Shown one piece after another: positions 8,278-16,969 of a stretch of DNA of 21,576 bases. The stretch is from JACQXM01 sp964569425. Its GTDB lineage: Bacteria > Planctomycetota > Phycisphaerae > UBA1845. The stretch is from contig CAZMVD010000066.1 in assembly GCA_964569425.1 (NCBI GenBank), positions 1 to 21,576 of the forward strand, read 5' to 3'. Each line of letters begins with the position of its first letter. Position 1 is the first letter of the stretch. Position numbers and translations under genes: made by a program. The notes beneath the pieces were generated by a model. That model searched no databases. It saw only the letters and a list, made by a program, of their open reading frames with translations, and was not told the DNA's origin.

Positions 8278-9169
8278 TGGCGCCGGGCGCGACGCAGAAT
8301 TCCGCGGGCGTGGTGGCGATGTGCTCGCCGTCGGCCCAGAGTTGCATCGGCTCGGCGGACTCCAGACGGAAACGACGCGTGCGGTAAAAACGAACTTCAG
8401 AACGGGCACGGTGACGGCTCAACAGAACGACGGGCACGAGCATCGCGGCGCGAGTGCGCGAGACGCCGTCGATCACACACAGATCAAGCGCGCCGTCGGC
8501 CGGGTCGGCATCGGGGGCAATGCGGATCGCACCGCCGTAGCACGCGGTATTGGCCGTGGACGCAAGAAAGACCTGCTTCTCGATGGTGCCGAAATCGCCC
8601 GTCAGGCGCATCGTCCGGGGGCGGTAACGGCACAGCACCGCGAAGGCGCCCCACACGTAGGCGAGCGTGCCGTGCAACGGACCGCGCATGGCATCGACGT
8701 AGGCGGTGACTTCGGCGTCGATTCCCGCCGTGGCGACGGTACAGAAATAGCGTCCGTTGACCATGCCCAGGTCAATGGGTTTGACCGCTCCGTCCAACAG
8801 CACGGACACGATCTGTTCGGGGCGGCGGGTGATGCCCAACGTCGATGCGAAGTCGTTGCAGCGCCCGGCCGGCGCCAGGCCCAGCGACGGGACGCTGTCA
8901 CCGCCCGCGGCGCTCGCCGCCGCCAGCGCGTGGGCGACTTCCTGAATGGTGCCGTCTCCTCCACAGGCCACCACGCAGTCGGGCCGGTCTTCGACGGTCA
9001 GGCACGCGTCACTCGTCAACCGCCCGGCGTCTCCTTTCGCGCGGGTCCAACACAGCCGCACCGCGCGGCCCCGCGCCTGAAGCAACTGAGCCACCTGCTC
9101 GGCGATGTGCCGCTTTCCGCGGCCGGAAGCGGGATTGGCCACGATCAGAAAAGACTCAGCCGGCGGCAT
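8216..9169 (-). CDS. Diacylglycerol-kinase-family lipid kinase
   Basis: A 317-residue YegS/DagK/LCB5-type lipid kinase, expected to transfer phosphate from ATP to a lipid hydroxyl at the membrane. Motifs: NPASGRGK (12-19), the nucleotide signature GGDGTIQEV (70-78), GLAPAGRCNDF (97-107, where the family usually has PxGTGND), DGALDLCVIDG, and WADGEH near the C-terminus. ATG at 9169 gives a normal family length; an in-frame ATG at 9289 adds 40 arginine-rich residues antisense to nothing and unlike the family. The start overlaps the stop of the LarA-like gene by 14 nt (ATGCCGCCGGCTGA), suggesting coupled translation as the last gene of the lipid operon. Its 3' end overlaps the convergent cytidylate-kinase-like gene. 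The actual lipid substrate is unknown. Confidence 0.87.
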   Translation of the reverse strand: MPPAESFLIVANPASGRGKRHIAEQVAQLLQARGRAVRLCWTRAKGDAGRLTSDACLTVEDRPDCVVACGGDGTIQEVAHALAAASAAGGDSVPSLGLAPAGRCNDFASTLGITRRPEQIVSVLLDGAVKPIDLGMVNGRYFCTVATAGIDAEVTAYVDAMRGPLHGTLAYVWGAFAVLCRYRPRTMRLTGDFGTIEKQVFLASTANTACYGGAIRIAPDADPADGALDLCVIDGVSRTRAAMLVPVVLLSRHRARSEVRFYRTRRFRLESAEPMQLWADGEHIATTPAEFCVAPGAIKVRLPSTGPGLGAAAPART

Positions 9170-10775
9170 GGGCTGGCGCCTGCGGCAGCGAACACATGCT
9201 GATCGGCGGACAGTGAAAATAGCCGATCCGTGGGTTTCCGCCGAGGTACTCACGGGCCTGGGCGATGGCGGCGTCCATCGATGGGGCAACTTCGAACCCC
9301 ACGCGCCGCGCCGCCATCTCGCTCTTCGGAGCGACGGCGATCATCTTGCCCATGTGCGCCGCACCGTGCGCCCCCCAGTACCACATGTAAAATGGATGCA
9401 CGCCGTGATAAGCATAGCCATGTCGGTACAAATCAATGTAGCGCTCGTTCTCCACGTAGGACTTCTCGAATCTCTTTTCCAGCTCGCGCGGGTCGGCGGT
9501 CTGCGGCAGCAGGTCGTGGAAGAAATCGTAGTACGACGGATGGTGCACCATGTGGAAGCGGTTCTCGAAGGGATGATCGATAATCATCACTCCGCCCCGC
9601 CGCACCAGCGGCTGGTGACGGTAGAAATTGAAGAAATAACCCGCCGAAAGGCAATAGACGAGAATCGGATTGAGGATGGAATTGACGTTGTACGGGCCGA
9701 TGGACGGCAGCCCGAACAGGACAATGTCGTACTGCTGGGGCACGTGCACTTCCTGCTGACGGTCGATGTTCTTGAGCGTTTCGGCGTGCACCAGGTCGGT
9801 GCTCCCGGCGTGCACCCCCGTGAGCCCATAAGGCGCCGGCAGCGCATTGTAGGCCTTGCGGCGCAGCGCCGCGGGCAGCGCCGCAAGCCCCACCCGGCTG
9901 CCGTGGTACATCAACCGATCGCGAATGTTCCACGCGTGCTCGCGCTTCTGGAGAAAGCCGAGCAGGCTGGAGAAAAGATTGCCGTTGAGCGTGGTCTCGA
10001 TCGTAAAGATCTTGACGTGCTTCTTGACCACTTCGCCCATGCGCTCGCACGAACGATGAAACGCGCTCCGCGGCGGGTCCATGTAGCTGGAATCGTGCAG
10101 CATCATGCAGGCGTTGTGGTGGTGACGCACGCTGCGGTAGGTGGCCAGTCCCACGGGCACGGACTTGTGGCCGCCGTCCATGGTGACCAGGTTGATGTTG
10201 ACATAAATAAGCAGGTCGGATTCCACGGCGCGGCGGTTGAGCTCGACGAGTTCACCCTCCGAAGTTTCGCCCAGCGAGACGTTCCCGTCCGGGTCCTCCG
10301 CGTCGTGGTTGCGCAGCCGGTCGGGCCAGAAGCGTTTGAAAATCTCCGGCCCCACAAAATGCCGCAGCTCCGCCGGCGTGTTGCGACGGTGCAGGCAGAT
10401 GGCGCAGATCAGCTCGATGTCGTCAATGCCCGCGCGCTCCAGTCGTGCGAGCACCGCTTCGATCACGCTCTGCCGCACATCGGGTCGGGCCATGGCGGGC
10501 AGCGGCAGCGACACGTCGTCAAACGCGATGGTCACCTTCATGCCCGGCTTGAGCAGCGCGTCGAGCGGCTCCTCGCCCAGCGGATGATCCAGCGCGTGCT
10601 CGATGGCTGCCCGCCGGTCGGGCAGCGCGGGCAGCGGCGCCTTTGCGTAAATCACCTCGGTGCCGACGGGCAGTGGATGGCGCGTATAGCCCTCACCGCG
10701 ATGGAACAGAAACGGTGGGTCGTCGCGCGTAACCACGTGGATGTTCCCGGATCCGTTGTGTCGAGGGTTGGCCAT
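9156..10775 (-). CDS. LarA/DUF2088-family protein (lactate racemase-like)
   Basis: A 539-residue relative of LarA, the nickel-pincer-nucleotide lactate racemase; LarA itself is about 420 residues. Family-like segments: FDDVSLPLP (85-93, compare LarA SDxTRPxP), LHRRNTPAELRHFVG (128-142, with H129 like the first catalytic His), a NHDAEDPDG segment around H157, and DGGHKSVPVGL with K204 at the place of the lysine that binds the pincer cofactor. The His that normally precedes this Gly-rich stretch is not obvious (NINLVTMDGG). A long C-terminal part (about 300-539), rich in His, Tyr and Trp, has no match I recognise. ATG follows the dehydrogenase stop with no gap (TGAATG). Probably a hydride-transfer racemase, epimerase or related enzyme on an unknown, possibly lipid-linked substrate. 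I recall DUF2088 genes near elbD in myxobacteria, but this is from memory. Confidence 0.8.
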   Translation of the reverse strand: MANPRHNGSGNIHVVTRDDPPFLFHRGEGYTRHPLPVGTEVIYAKAPLPALPDRRAAIEHALDHPLGEEPLDALLKPGMKVTIAFDDVSLPLPAMARPDVRQSVIEAVLARLERAGIDDIELICAICLHRRNTPAELRHFVGPEIFKRFWPDRLRNHDAEDPDGNVSLGETSEGELVELNRRAVESDLLIYVNINLVTMDGGHKSVPVGLATYRSVRHHHNACMMLHDSSYMDPPRSAFHRSCERMGEVVKKHVKIFTIETTLNGNLFSSLLGFLQKREHAWNIRDRLMYHGSRVGLAALPAALRRKAYNALPAPYGLTGVHAGSTDLVHAETLKNIDRQQEVHVPQQYDIVLFGLPSIGPYNVNSILNPILVYCLSAGYFFNFYRHQPLVRRGGVMIIDHPFENRFHMVHHPSYYDFFHDLLPQTADPRELEKRFEKSYVENERYIDLYRHGYAYHGVHPFYMWYWGAHGAAHMGKMIAVAPKSEMAARRVGFEVAPSMDAAIAQAREYLGGNPRIGYFHCPPISMCSLPQAPAHAAG

Positions 10776-12017
10776 TCAATCCTGCCCGCCATGGACGGCG
10801 AAAACGGTCTTGACGACTTTGCTGCGCCCGGTGTTCAGCGCCGCGCTCAGCGCCGCGCGATAGTCGGCGAGTGCAAACGGCCGGCCCACCAGCGGCGCCA
10901 GCCGCGCCCCCCACTCCCGCATGTGCCCCAACGCAACGTCGAACGTATCGCGCACCCCGTCCGCGCAGCGCTCCGGCCCGTACGCATACGCCGCGTGCAC
11001 GGTCAACTCCTTATACCACATCGGCGTCCAGTCCACGCCGCGCGGCACCCCCGGCATCCCCACCAGCACAAACGTCCCGCCGCTCCGCGTGAAGCGCAGT
11101 CCGTCGTCGATGCTCTCCGACGACGCCACGCAGTCGAACGTCGCGTCCGCCCCGCCGATCACCATCGGTTTGCCCAGCTCCGGCCGCAGAACCTCCGCGC
11201 CCATTTCCGCGGCCCACTGAGCATAGCGATTTTCCGTGCTACCGCGAGCGTCGAGCACCCCATCGGCCCCCAGCCGCCGCGCGTGTTCCTGTTGATGGGC
11301 ATGACGGGCGACGGCGACGATACGCGCCGGGCACCCCGACGCACGCAAGGCCGCCAACGTCAGCAGGCCGATGGCGCCGCAGCCGATCAACAGGATAGTG
11401 TCACTTTCCTGGCACTGAATGCGCAGCGCCGCGTGCAGCGCGCAGGCAAACGGCTCGATGAGCACCGCCGCCTCGTCGGGCAGATCATCAGGAACGCGAT
11501 AGACCTGCGATTCGTGGGCGACCAGCGCTTCACTGAAGCCCCCGCCGGTATCTCGACAGTAACCCGTTTGGATGCCCGGCGCAATGACACCGCGGTTCAC
11601 GTGGCGGCACAGCGCGTCGCGTCCTTCCGCACAGGCCGCGCACCGCGGCTCGATCCCCCGCACCACGCAGCCCAGCGCCGGGTGCAGCACCACCCGGTCG
11701 CCGACCCGCACCCGCGTCACCGCGCGACCCACTTCGGCGACCCGCCCCACCACCTCGTGCCCCATGATGAACGGCATCGAAGTCACCGGCGCCAGGTACG
11801 GGCTGCCCTTGGCGCAGAGGGTCGCAAGGTCGGATCCGCAGATGCCCGCCAACCGCGGCGCCAACCGCACCCATTGATCGTTGGGCAGCCGCGGCGGCGG
11901 CACGTCAACCAGGGCCAGGGGCGACGCACGGCTCGTGTACAGCCCACGAAGGCGGGGTCCCAGCAACTTGAGCAGCGCAAAGCGCGGGATGCTGCGGCGA
12001 AACTGAAGGGCTAGCAC
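10776..12017 (-). CDS. Zinc-binding medium-chain dehydrogenase
   Basis: A 413-residue NAD(P)-dependent medium-chain alcohol dehydrogenase-type enzyme. Catalytic zinc ligands are visible in GICGSD (C60) and GHE (H87, E88), with an EPFACALHA segment (E188). A structural zinc tetrad is C117, C126, C129 and C137. The Rossmann loop is IGCGAIG (211-217). The GTG at 12017 is chosen because GGAGG lies 9 nt upstream and it overlaps the HAD gene stop by 7 nt (GTGCTAG). An ATG at 12068 would add 17 residues inside the HAD gene with no better ribosome site. The basic N-terminus of about 30 residues before the GroES-like domain is longer than usual. Substrate unknown; its place in the lipid operon suggests an alcohol or polyol intermediate. 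Confidence 0.87.
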   Translation of the reverse strand: MLALQFRRSIPRFALLKLLGPRLRGLYTSRASPLALVDVPPPRLPNDQWVRLAPRLAGICGSDLATLCAKGSPYLAPVTSMPFIMGHEVVGRVAEVGRAVTRVRVGDRVVLHPALGCVVRGIEPRCAACAEGRDALCRHVNRGVIAPGIQTGYCRDTGGGFSEALVAHESQVYRVPDDLPDEAAVLIEPFACALHAALRIQCQESDTILLIGCGAIGLLTLAALRASGCPARIVAVARHAHQQEHARRLGADGVLDARGSTENRYAQWAAEMGAEVLRPELGKPMVIGGADATFDCVASSESIDDGLRFTRSGGTFVLVGMPGVPRGVDWTPMWYKELTVHAAYAYGPERCADGVRDTFDVALGHMREWGARLAPLVGRPFALADYRAALSAALNTGRSKVVKTVFAVHGGQD

Positions 12018-12727
12018 CGTCCGTTGCCTCCGGGCGCGGTGGGAAGCGACCATGCCAGCACCGGCCAATTCCGTTCGCGCGCCACGGCGGCCAGCGCGCG
12101 ATCGGGATTCACCGCGTGAGGAATGCCCACCGCCTCCAGCATCGGCAGGTCGGCGATACTGTCGCCGTAGCCAAAAGACTGCGACAGGTCGACGTGCTGG
12201 GCGGCGGCGAATTCACGCATCCGCCGCGCTTTCTCCTCGCCGGCCACGGGCGCACTGTCCAGTTCACCGGTGAAGCGTCCATCGCGTTCGATCAACGCGG
12301 GCGCCAGGACGGCCTCGGCGCCGATGCGCTGCGCCAAAGGCGCCATGGTGAAATCAATGGAGCCGGTCACCAGCACCACCGCCCGTCCCGCGGCGCGGTG
12401 CGCATCTACACACGGAACCGCTTCGGCAAACAGGCGCGGCGCAATCACGTCGAGATAACAGTCCTCTGCCTGGCCGCGAAGGGTTTGCGCGTGCAAGCCC
12501 GCGTAGTTGCGATAAAACACCACGTTGAGCCGGCGGCGGTCGATCTTGTCCAGCACCAGGTAGCGCGTGCAACGGATGAGAAACGCGGTGCGCCACACCG
12601 GACGCCACCACGACGGCAACATGCGGCAACGGAAGTAGGCGTAGTAGTGCACAATCGTGGAACGCACAAGCGTTCCATCGACATCGAAGAACGCGGCCGG
12701 GCGCAGCGTACCGGGTGAATCCGCCAT
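12011..12727 (-). CDS. HAD-IB family phosphatase (phosphoserine-phosphatase-like)
   Basis: A 238-residue haloacid-dehalogenase-superfamily phosphatase, subfamily IB. All four motifs are present: DVDGTLV (nucleophile D15, acid D17), VTGS (120-123), K166 in EEKARR, and GDSIADLPML (188-197). The helical cap between motifs I and II includes YYAYFRCRMLPSWW. Such HAD-IB proteins often accompany PlsC acyltransferases, and in ElbD-like systems a HAD domain may be part of the fusion; here it is a separate gene. ATG shares one base with the stop of the fusion gene (TAATG), implying coupled translation. Likely removes phosphate from a lipid or glycerophosphate intermediate; serine phosphate is less likely in this context. 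Confidence 0.88.
   Translation of the reverse strand: MADSPGTLRPAAFFDVDGTLVRSTIVHYYAYFRCRMLPSWWRPVWRTAFLIRCTRYLVLDKIDRRRLNVVFYRNYAGLHAQTLRGQAEDCYLDVIAPRLFAEAVPCVDAHRAAGRAVVLVTGSIDFTMAPLAQRIGAEAVLAPALIERDGRFTGELDSAPVAGEEKARRMREFAAAQHVDLSQSFGYGDSIADLPMLEAVGIPHAVNPDRALAAVARERNWPVLAWSLPTAPGGNGRC
12027..12031 (-). promoter_or_regulatory. Ribosome site fixing the GTG start of the dehydrogenase
   Basis: GGAGG on the minus strand lies 9 nt before GTG at 12017, inside the end of the HAD gene. It favours the GTG over the in-frame ATG at 12068. Confidence 0.7.
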
Positions 12728-15700
12728 TACACCGGCACCCCATCGCGCAGTGCGGCCACCGCGCCCTCCACCTGCTCGGTGAGCATTCGGAATGCCTCGT
12801 AGGGATCGCTATCGTCGTGGAGCGGCGGCGGCTGAATGGGTTGCCCGAACGTCACGTGGACAACGCCGGGGCGAACCACGCGGCTTCCCTTCCGAAACAG
12901 CTCGTACGTGCGATCGATATAGACAGGAACCACCGGCACCTGGCGCTCACACGCCAGAACGGCGATGCCGATCTTGAAGGGCTGCATCTCGCCGGTCACC
13001 GAGCGTGTGCCTTCAGGATACATGAGCAATCCGTCCCCCCGGCTGAGCGCATCGCCGCAACGGCGCAGGCCGCGGATGCCGTCCGCTTGTCGATCAAACG
13101 CAATGGTGTCGAGCACCTTGCCGAAGAGGAAACGCTTGAACCGCGTGTTGAAGAAATAGTCCTCGGCCCCCGCCACCCACACACGCCGCCTGCCTCCCAC
13201 CGCCGTGACCACCGCCGGTGAATCCAGGTGCGAACAGTGATTCGGCGCCAGAACGAACGCGCCCTGCGCGGGAATGTGTTCCCGTCCCCGCACCCGGACA
13301 CGCACATAGGAATTCATGAAGGCGCTGACGCCGCCGCGAATCAGCCAGCGAACGGGAACTAGGGGCGCGGCCAGGCGGCCGTTGCCCGCGGGGGTCGTGC
13401 TCTCGGCCACCACGCGGCGATAATGCGACACGGCGCTGCGACCGGATGCCTTGCGCGGTTTGCGCTCACCCACAACATGGAGCAGGTCGGCGACTCGCGC
13501 GATCTTGGAGGCCCGTTCGTCGTCGATACGCATGTCGAAACAGCTCTCCACCGCGCCCAGCACGTCCATCTTGCCGATGCTGTCGATGCCCAGATCGAGC
13601 AACAGGTGCATGGGGCGGCGAATCTCCTCCGGAGAGCGGCGGCTGTGGCGGGCCAACACGTCGCACACCGCCGTGAAGGCGTCCGGGTTGTCCACGGTGC
13701 GCGCGGCGTCGGCGGCAGATTCAACCTCCGCGGCCGGCACCGTCGTACCAGAGTCACGACTGACCATGTCGCGAATGAGCGTGCGTTTGGCCTTCAGGGT
13801 CGAGGTCTTGGGCAACTCCCGTTCCCAGAAGTGCAGCACCGCGATGCGCTGGTGCGAAGGCAGCGACTCCGATATGGACTCGGCGGCGAGGCGAATCTCG
13901 CGCTCGATGGACGACCGGTCCAGATCGGGATGGGCGTCGCGGTCGGGAACCACCACCGCGTGAACCACGTCGCCCAATCCATCCTCGGCCGGCACGCCGA
14001 ACACGCACACTTCCTTCGCGAAAGGCAGCTCTCGGTAGCGGAGTTCAACCTCATCCGGGTAAACGTTCTTGCCGGCGCCGGTAATGATGAGATCCTTGGA
14101 ACGGCCGGTCAAAAAGAGCCGGCCCTCGGCATCGAATCGGCCAAGGTCGCCGGTGCGCAGCCATTCGCCGTCAAGCACTTCGGCGCTGGCTTCGGTATTG
14201 TCGAGATAACCCGACATCACGCTCGGCCCCTTAACCCACACTTCGCCGATGTTTTCCAGGTTCTGATTGCGAATCTCCACTTCGAGATTGGGCAGAACCG
14301 GCCCGACGGAACCGGCGCGCGCGTCGCCCGGAGGGTTCACCGATATCACCGGCGCCGTTTCGGTCAGGCCGTATCCTTCGTACACCGGGAACCCCATGCG
14401 CGCGAAGGCGTCGAATAACTCCGGATCGAGCCGCGAACCACCGGAGACAAACATGCGCAGGTGCCCACCAAGGCCCTGGTGCACGGAGGCAAACAGCTTG
14501 CGCGCGAAACGCCGGCCGGTGCGGTCGGAAATGAATCCGAACAGGCGGAACATCGTCCGCCGCAACACTCCCGAAGCCGCGACCCGATCGGCGATCGAAT
14601 CGTGAAACTGGCGTAACAGTCGAGGCACAACCAGCATCACCGTGGTGCCGGTCGCCTGCATCGCGGCGCGAATCTCGGGACCCTTGAGGTGTTCCACATA
14701 GGTAATGGTTGCACCGCAAGTCAGCGGAACGAGAAAGCCGCCCGTGAATTCGAACACGTGGTACATGGGCAACACCGAAAGAAACTCGTCCGCAGGCTGC
14801 ACGGGATGAACCTGGAGCAGCGCGGCCGCGTTGGCGATCAGGTTGCGATGGGTGAGCGGCACGGCCTTGGGCGCCAACGTGGTCCCGGAAGTAAACAGGA
14901 TCGAAGCAATCGCCGTGACCGGCGTGGGGATCGGGTCCGCGAGGGCATCGCGCGACGCCGCGGGCGGAGGCACGAACGGCTGACCCAGCGCCACCAGCTC
15001 GGCATCCTGCGAGCGCCAGGATTCCTTGAGTCCCTCGAACGTGGACGATCCGGCGCACATGAGCTTGGCGCCGGCAAAGCGCGCCGCCTGCCACAATTCC
15101 GCCGCCGGCCATTGCGGATCAAGAGGAACCGCGGTCATGCCGGCTCGAATGATGGCCAAATAGGTCAAGCCCCACTCGGGCCCGTTCTCGCCGCACAGCG
15201 CAATGCGGTCGCCGGGTTTCAGCCCCCGTTCCAACAGGCGCCGCGCAATGGTCCCCGTGGCGCTGAGCGCCTCCTGATAGGTATAGCGCAGCCAGCGGCC
15301 GTTGCGCTTGATTTGCAGGGCGGGCTTATCGCCGTGACGTTGCGCGGCGTGCTGAAAGACGTCGAAAATGTTCTGCCCTTGCAGGGCTTCGCGCACCTGG
15401 GAACCGTCGCCCTCGGCCAGCCGCTGCGTCGCGCGAAGGCGTGTCGATGGTTCGTAGCCGGTGCCCAGCACGAACGAACGCAGACCGGGCACGTGGCGAT
15501 TGACGATGTAGTCTTCCCACGTGATGCGCTGCACATCAAAAGGAAACGCGGCGCGGTCCTCGGGATGCAGGCCTTCCGCGACGCGCTGGAGTTCATTGCA
15601 GGAGAACCGACAGTCCAGATGCGTGTAGGGAGAGTAAATCTTGGCGAAATACACCAGTTGCTCGATGTGCCGCGCGATGGAAGCCAGCCGCCGCACGCGC

Positions 15701-16968
15701 CGCCGGGCCATGGCGAATGGCTCCAGGCGACGGCGCAGCCAGTTGATGCGCCGCAGGCGCGTCGTCCAGCGCCGCAAAAAAGCGCCGCTTTCCACCGGCC
15801 GCAACGGGCGCGGGTGAATCGGCCGCCCGTCGTCGTCGTTCATGGGGCGCTTATGGAAGGCGCGCTGCAGGAAGCGGCACATGGTCTGCAATTGCAGCGG
15901 ATGACGGTCGCTCGAAGCGCATTGGTACAACGCCACGCCGTCGCGGCGCCGTTCACCCACCGGAAGGGTGGCGAGCATGGCGTTGGCGACAAAGTCGACC
16001 GGGATCAGATCGAGCGATATCTGACCCAGCGCCGGAAACTCTTCGAGCTTGCCTTTGCCGTACGCGACGATGATGGGATCGGCCATGCGCAGTCCGTCGA
16101 TCCAACCGGGCAGAGGTTCTTCGTAGCTGCTCTCGATGATCGCGGGCCGAAAAACCACCAGTGGCACGCGGCCGCGGTCCCGGACCAGCAGTTGTTCGCC
16201 GATCCACTTCGTAAAGGTATAGGTATCGTTCCAGCCGAAGTGCCGCGCGCGTTCCATGCCGGCGTCGATGAGCGCCTGGCGGCACACTTCGGTGTCAGCG
16301 CCGTAGCGATGGCGGAGCTGGGCGGCCTGCTCGCGCAGCGACTCGATGATCGCGTCAAGGTCGTAGTCCCCGGTGGCAGCGATGCGCGGCAGACGCTCGC
16401 GCGCCGCCTCCGGCGCCGAAAAATCCTCCACAATGACACCGTTGCGAGCGCCGCATACATAGCAGGTGGAAACATGCAGGAACGGCAGATCGCCGCCTTC
16501 CTGCGCAAAGGCCAGCAGCCGTGAAGGGCCGAGCGTGTTGAGTTCCACGGCCAGGTCGAGGCGTTCATCGAACGTCACCGTGGCGGCGCTGTTCACCACC
16601 ACGGTGATGCGCCGCGCCAGGTCGCGGAACTGCTGCGCGTCCAACCCCAGGCAGTCGCGCGTGAGGTCGCCGGTGACGACGTGGACCTTGTCGTGGCAAA
16701 GGGCGCCGAATCCATCCCCCAGGCTGGCGCGCAGGCGGTCGAAGGCGCGAGACCCGAGCACGTCGCGCAGCACGCGCTGTTCCGCGCTGGGCCCCCCCCC
16801 GGGCCGGGAACGAACCAGAAGGTAAATCCCCCCGACTTCCGGAACCGCCCGCAGAATCTTTTCCAGAAACGCTTTGGCCAGAAAACCGGTCGAACCGGTC
16901 ACCAGCAGGTGCTGGCCTGCCAGGCGCTCGCCCAGTCGCGGGGAGGTACTGGCAGCGGATGGATCCAT
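12727..16968 (-). CDS. elbD: ElbD-like fusion: fatty acyl reductase, acyl-AMP ligase, acyl carrier, PlsC acyltransferase
   Basis: A 1413-residue multidomain lipid enzyme. Residues about 15-370: NAD(P)-binding fatty acyl reductase (TGSTGF at 24-29, YTFTK catalytic Tyr/Lys at 250-254). About 530-1065: AMP-forming acyl ligase (TSGTT at 693-697 then LAPKAV in place of the usual GxPKGV; EGYGLTETAP; TGDLGRFD; LPKTSTLKAKR with the late Lys). About 1085-1150: acyl carrier domain, LGIDSIGK with S1130 as phosphopantetheine site. About 1205-1413: PlsC acyltransferase (NHCSHLD with H1244 and D1249, YPEGTRS at 1317). I recall this order from Myxococcus xanthus ElbD, an ether-lipid enzyme. It could activate a fatty acid, reduce it on the carrier and acylate glycerophosphate. 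ATG at 16968 has GGAG 10 nt upstream; GTG at 16977 is the alternative and would overlap the preceding stop by 8 nt. A G9 run codes for glycines near residue 57. Confidence 0.88.
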   Translation of the reverse strand: MDPSAASTSPRLGERLAGQHLLVTGSTGFLAKAFLEKILRAVPEVGGIYLLVRSRPGGGPSAEQRVLRDVLGSRAFDRLRASLGDGFGALCHDKVHVVTGDLTRDCLGLDAQQFRDLARRITVVVNSAATVTFDERLDLAVELNTLGPSRLLAFAQEGGDLPFLHVSTCYVCGARNGVIVEDFSAPEAARERLPRIAATGDYDLDAIIESLREQAAQLRHRYGADTEVCRQALIDAGMERARHFGWNDTYTFTKWIGEQLLVRDRGRVPLVVFRPAIIESSYEEPLPGWIDGLRMADPIIVAYGKGKLEEFPALGQISLDLIPVDFVANAMLATLPVGERRRDGVALYQCASSDRHPLQLQTMCRFLQRAFHKRPMNDDDGRPIHPRPLRPVESGAFLRRWTTRLRRINWLRRRLEPFAMARRRVRRLASIARHIEQLVYFAKIYSPYTHLDCRFSCNELQRVAEGLHPEDRAAFPFDVQRITWEDYIVNRHVPGLRSFVLGTGYEPSTRLRATQRLAEGDGSQVREALQGQNIFDVFQHAAQRHGDKPALQIKRNGRWLRYTYQEALSATGTIARRLLERGLKPGDRIALCGENGPEWGLTYLAIIRAGMTAVPLDPQWPAAELWQAARFAGAKLMCAGSSTFEGLKESWRSQDAELVALGQPFVPPPAASRDALADPIPTPVTAIASILFTSGTTLAPKAVPLTHRNLIANAAALLQVHPVQPADEFLSVLPMYHVFEFTGGFLVPLTCGATITYVEHLKGPEIRAAMQATGTTVMLVVPRLLRQFHDSIADRVAASGVLRRTMFRLFGFISDRTGRRFARKLFASVHQGLGGHLRMFVSGGSRLDPELFDAFARMGFPVYEGYGLTETAPVISVNPPGDARAGSVGPVLPNLEVEIRNQNLENIGEVWVKGPSVMSGYLDNTEASAEVLDGEWLRTGDLGRFDAEGRLFLTGRSKDLIITGAGKNVYPDEVELRYRELPFAKEVCVFGVPAEDGLGDVVHAVVVPDRDAHPDLDRSSIEREIRLAAESISESLPSHQRIAVLHFWERELPKTSTLKAKRTLIRDMVSRDSGTTVPAAEVESAADAARTVDNPDAFTAVCDVLARHSRRSPEEIRRPMHLLLDLGIDSIGKMDVLGAVESCFDMRIDDERASKIARVADLLHVVGERKPRKASGRSAVSHYRRVVAESTTPAGNGRLAAPLVPVRWLIRGGVSAFMNSYVRVRVRGREHIPAQGAFVLAPNHCSHLDSPAVVTAVGGRRRVWVAGAEDYFFNTRFKRFLFGKVLDTIAFDRQADGIRGLRRCGDALSRGDGLLMYPEGTRSVTGEMQPFKIGIAVLACERQVPVVPVYIDRTYELFRKGSRVVRPGVVHVTFGQPIQPPPLHDDSDPYEAFRMLTEQVEGAVAALRDGVPV

Positions 16969-16969
16969 T

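Noticed and set aside
9105..12014. Plus-strand frame of 969 codons over the LarA-like and dehydrogenase genes
   Set aside because: The length is impressive, but both minus genes have full sets of family motifs and exact junctions. The plus frame has none.
14689..16524. Plus-strand frame of 611 codons over the fusion gene
   Set aside because: Antisense to reductase and ligase motifs that are clear on the minus strand.
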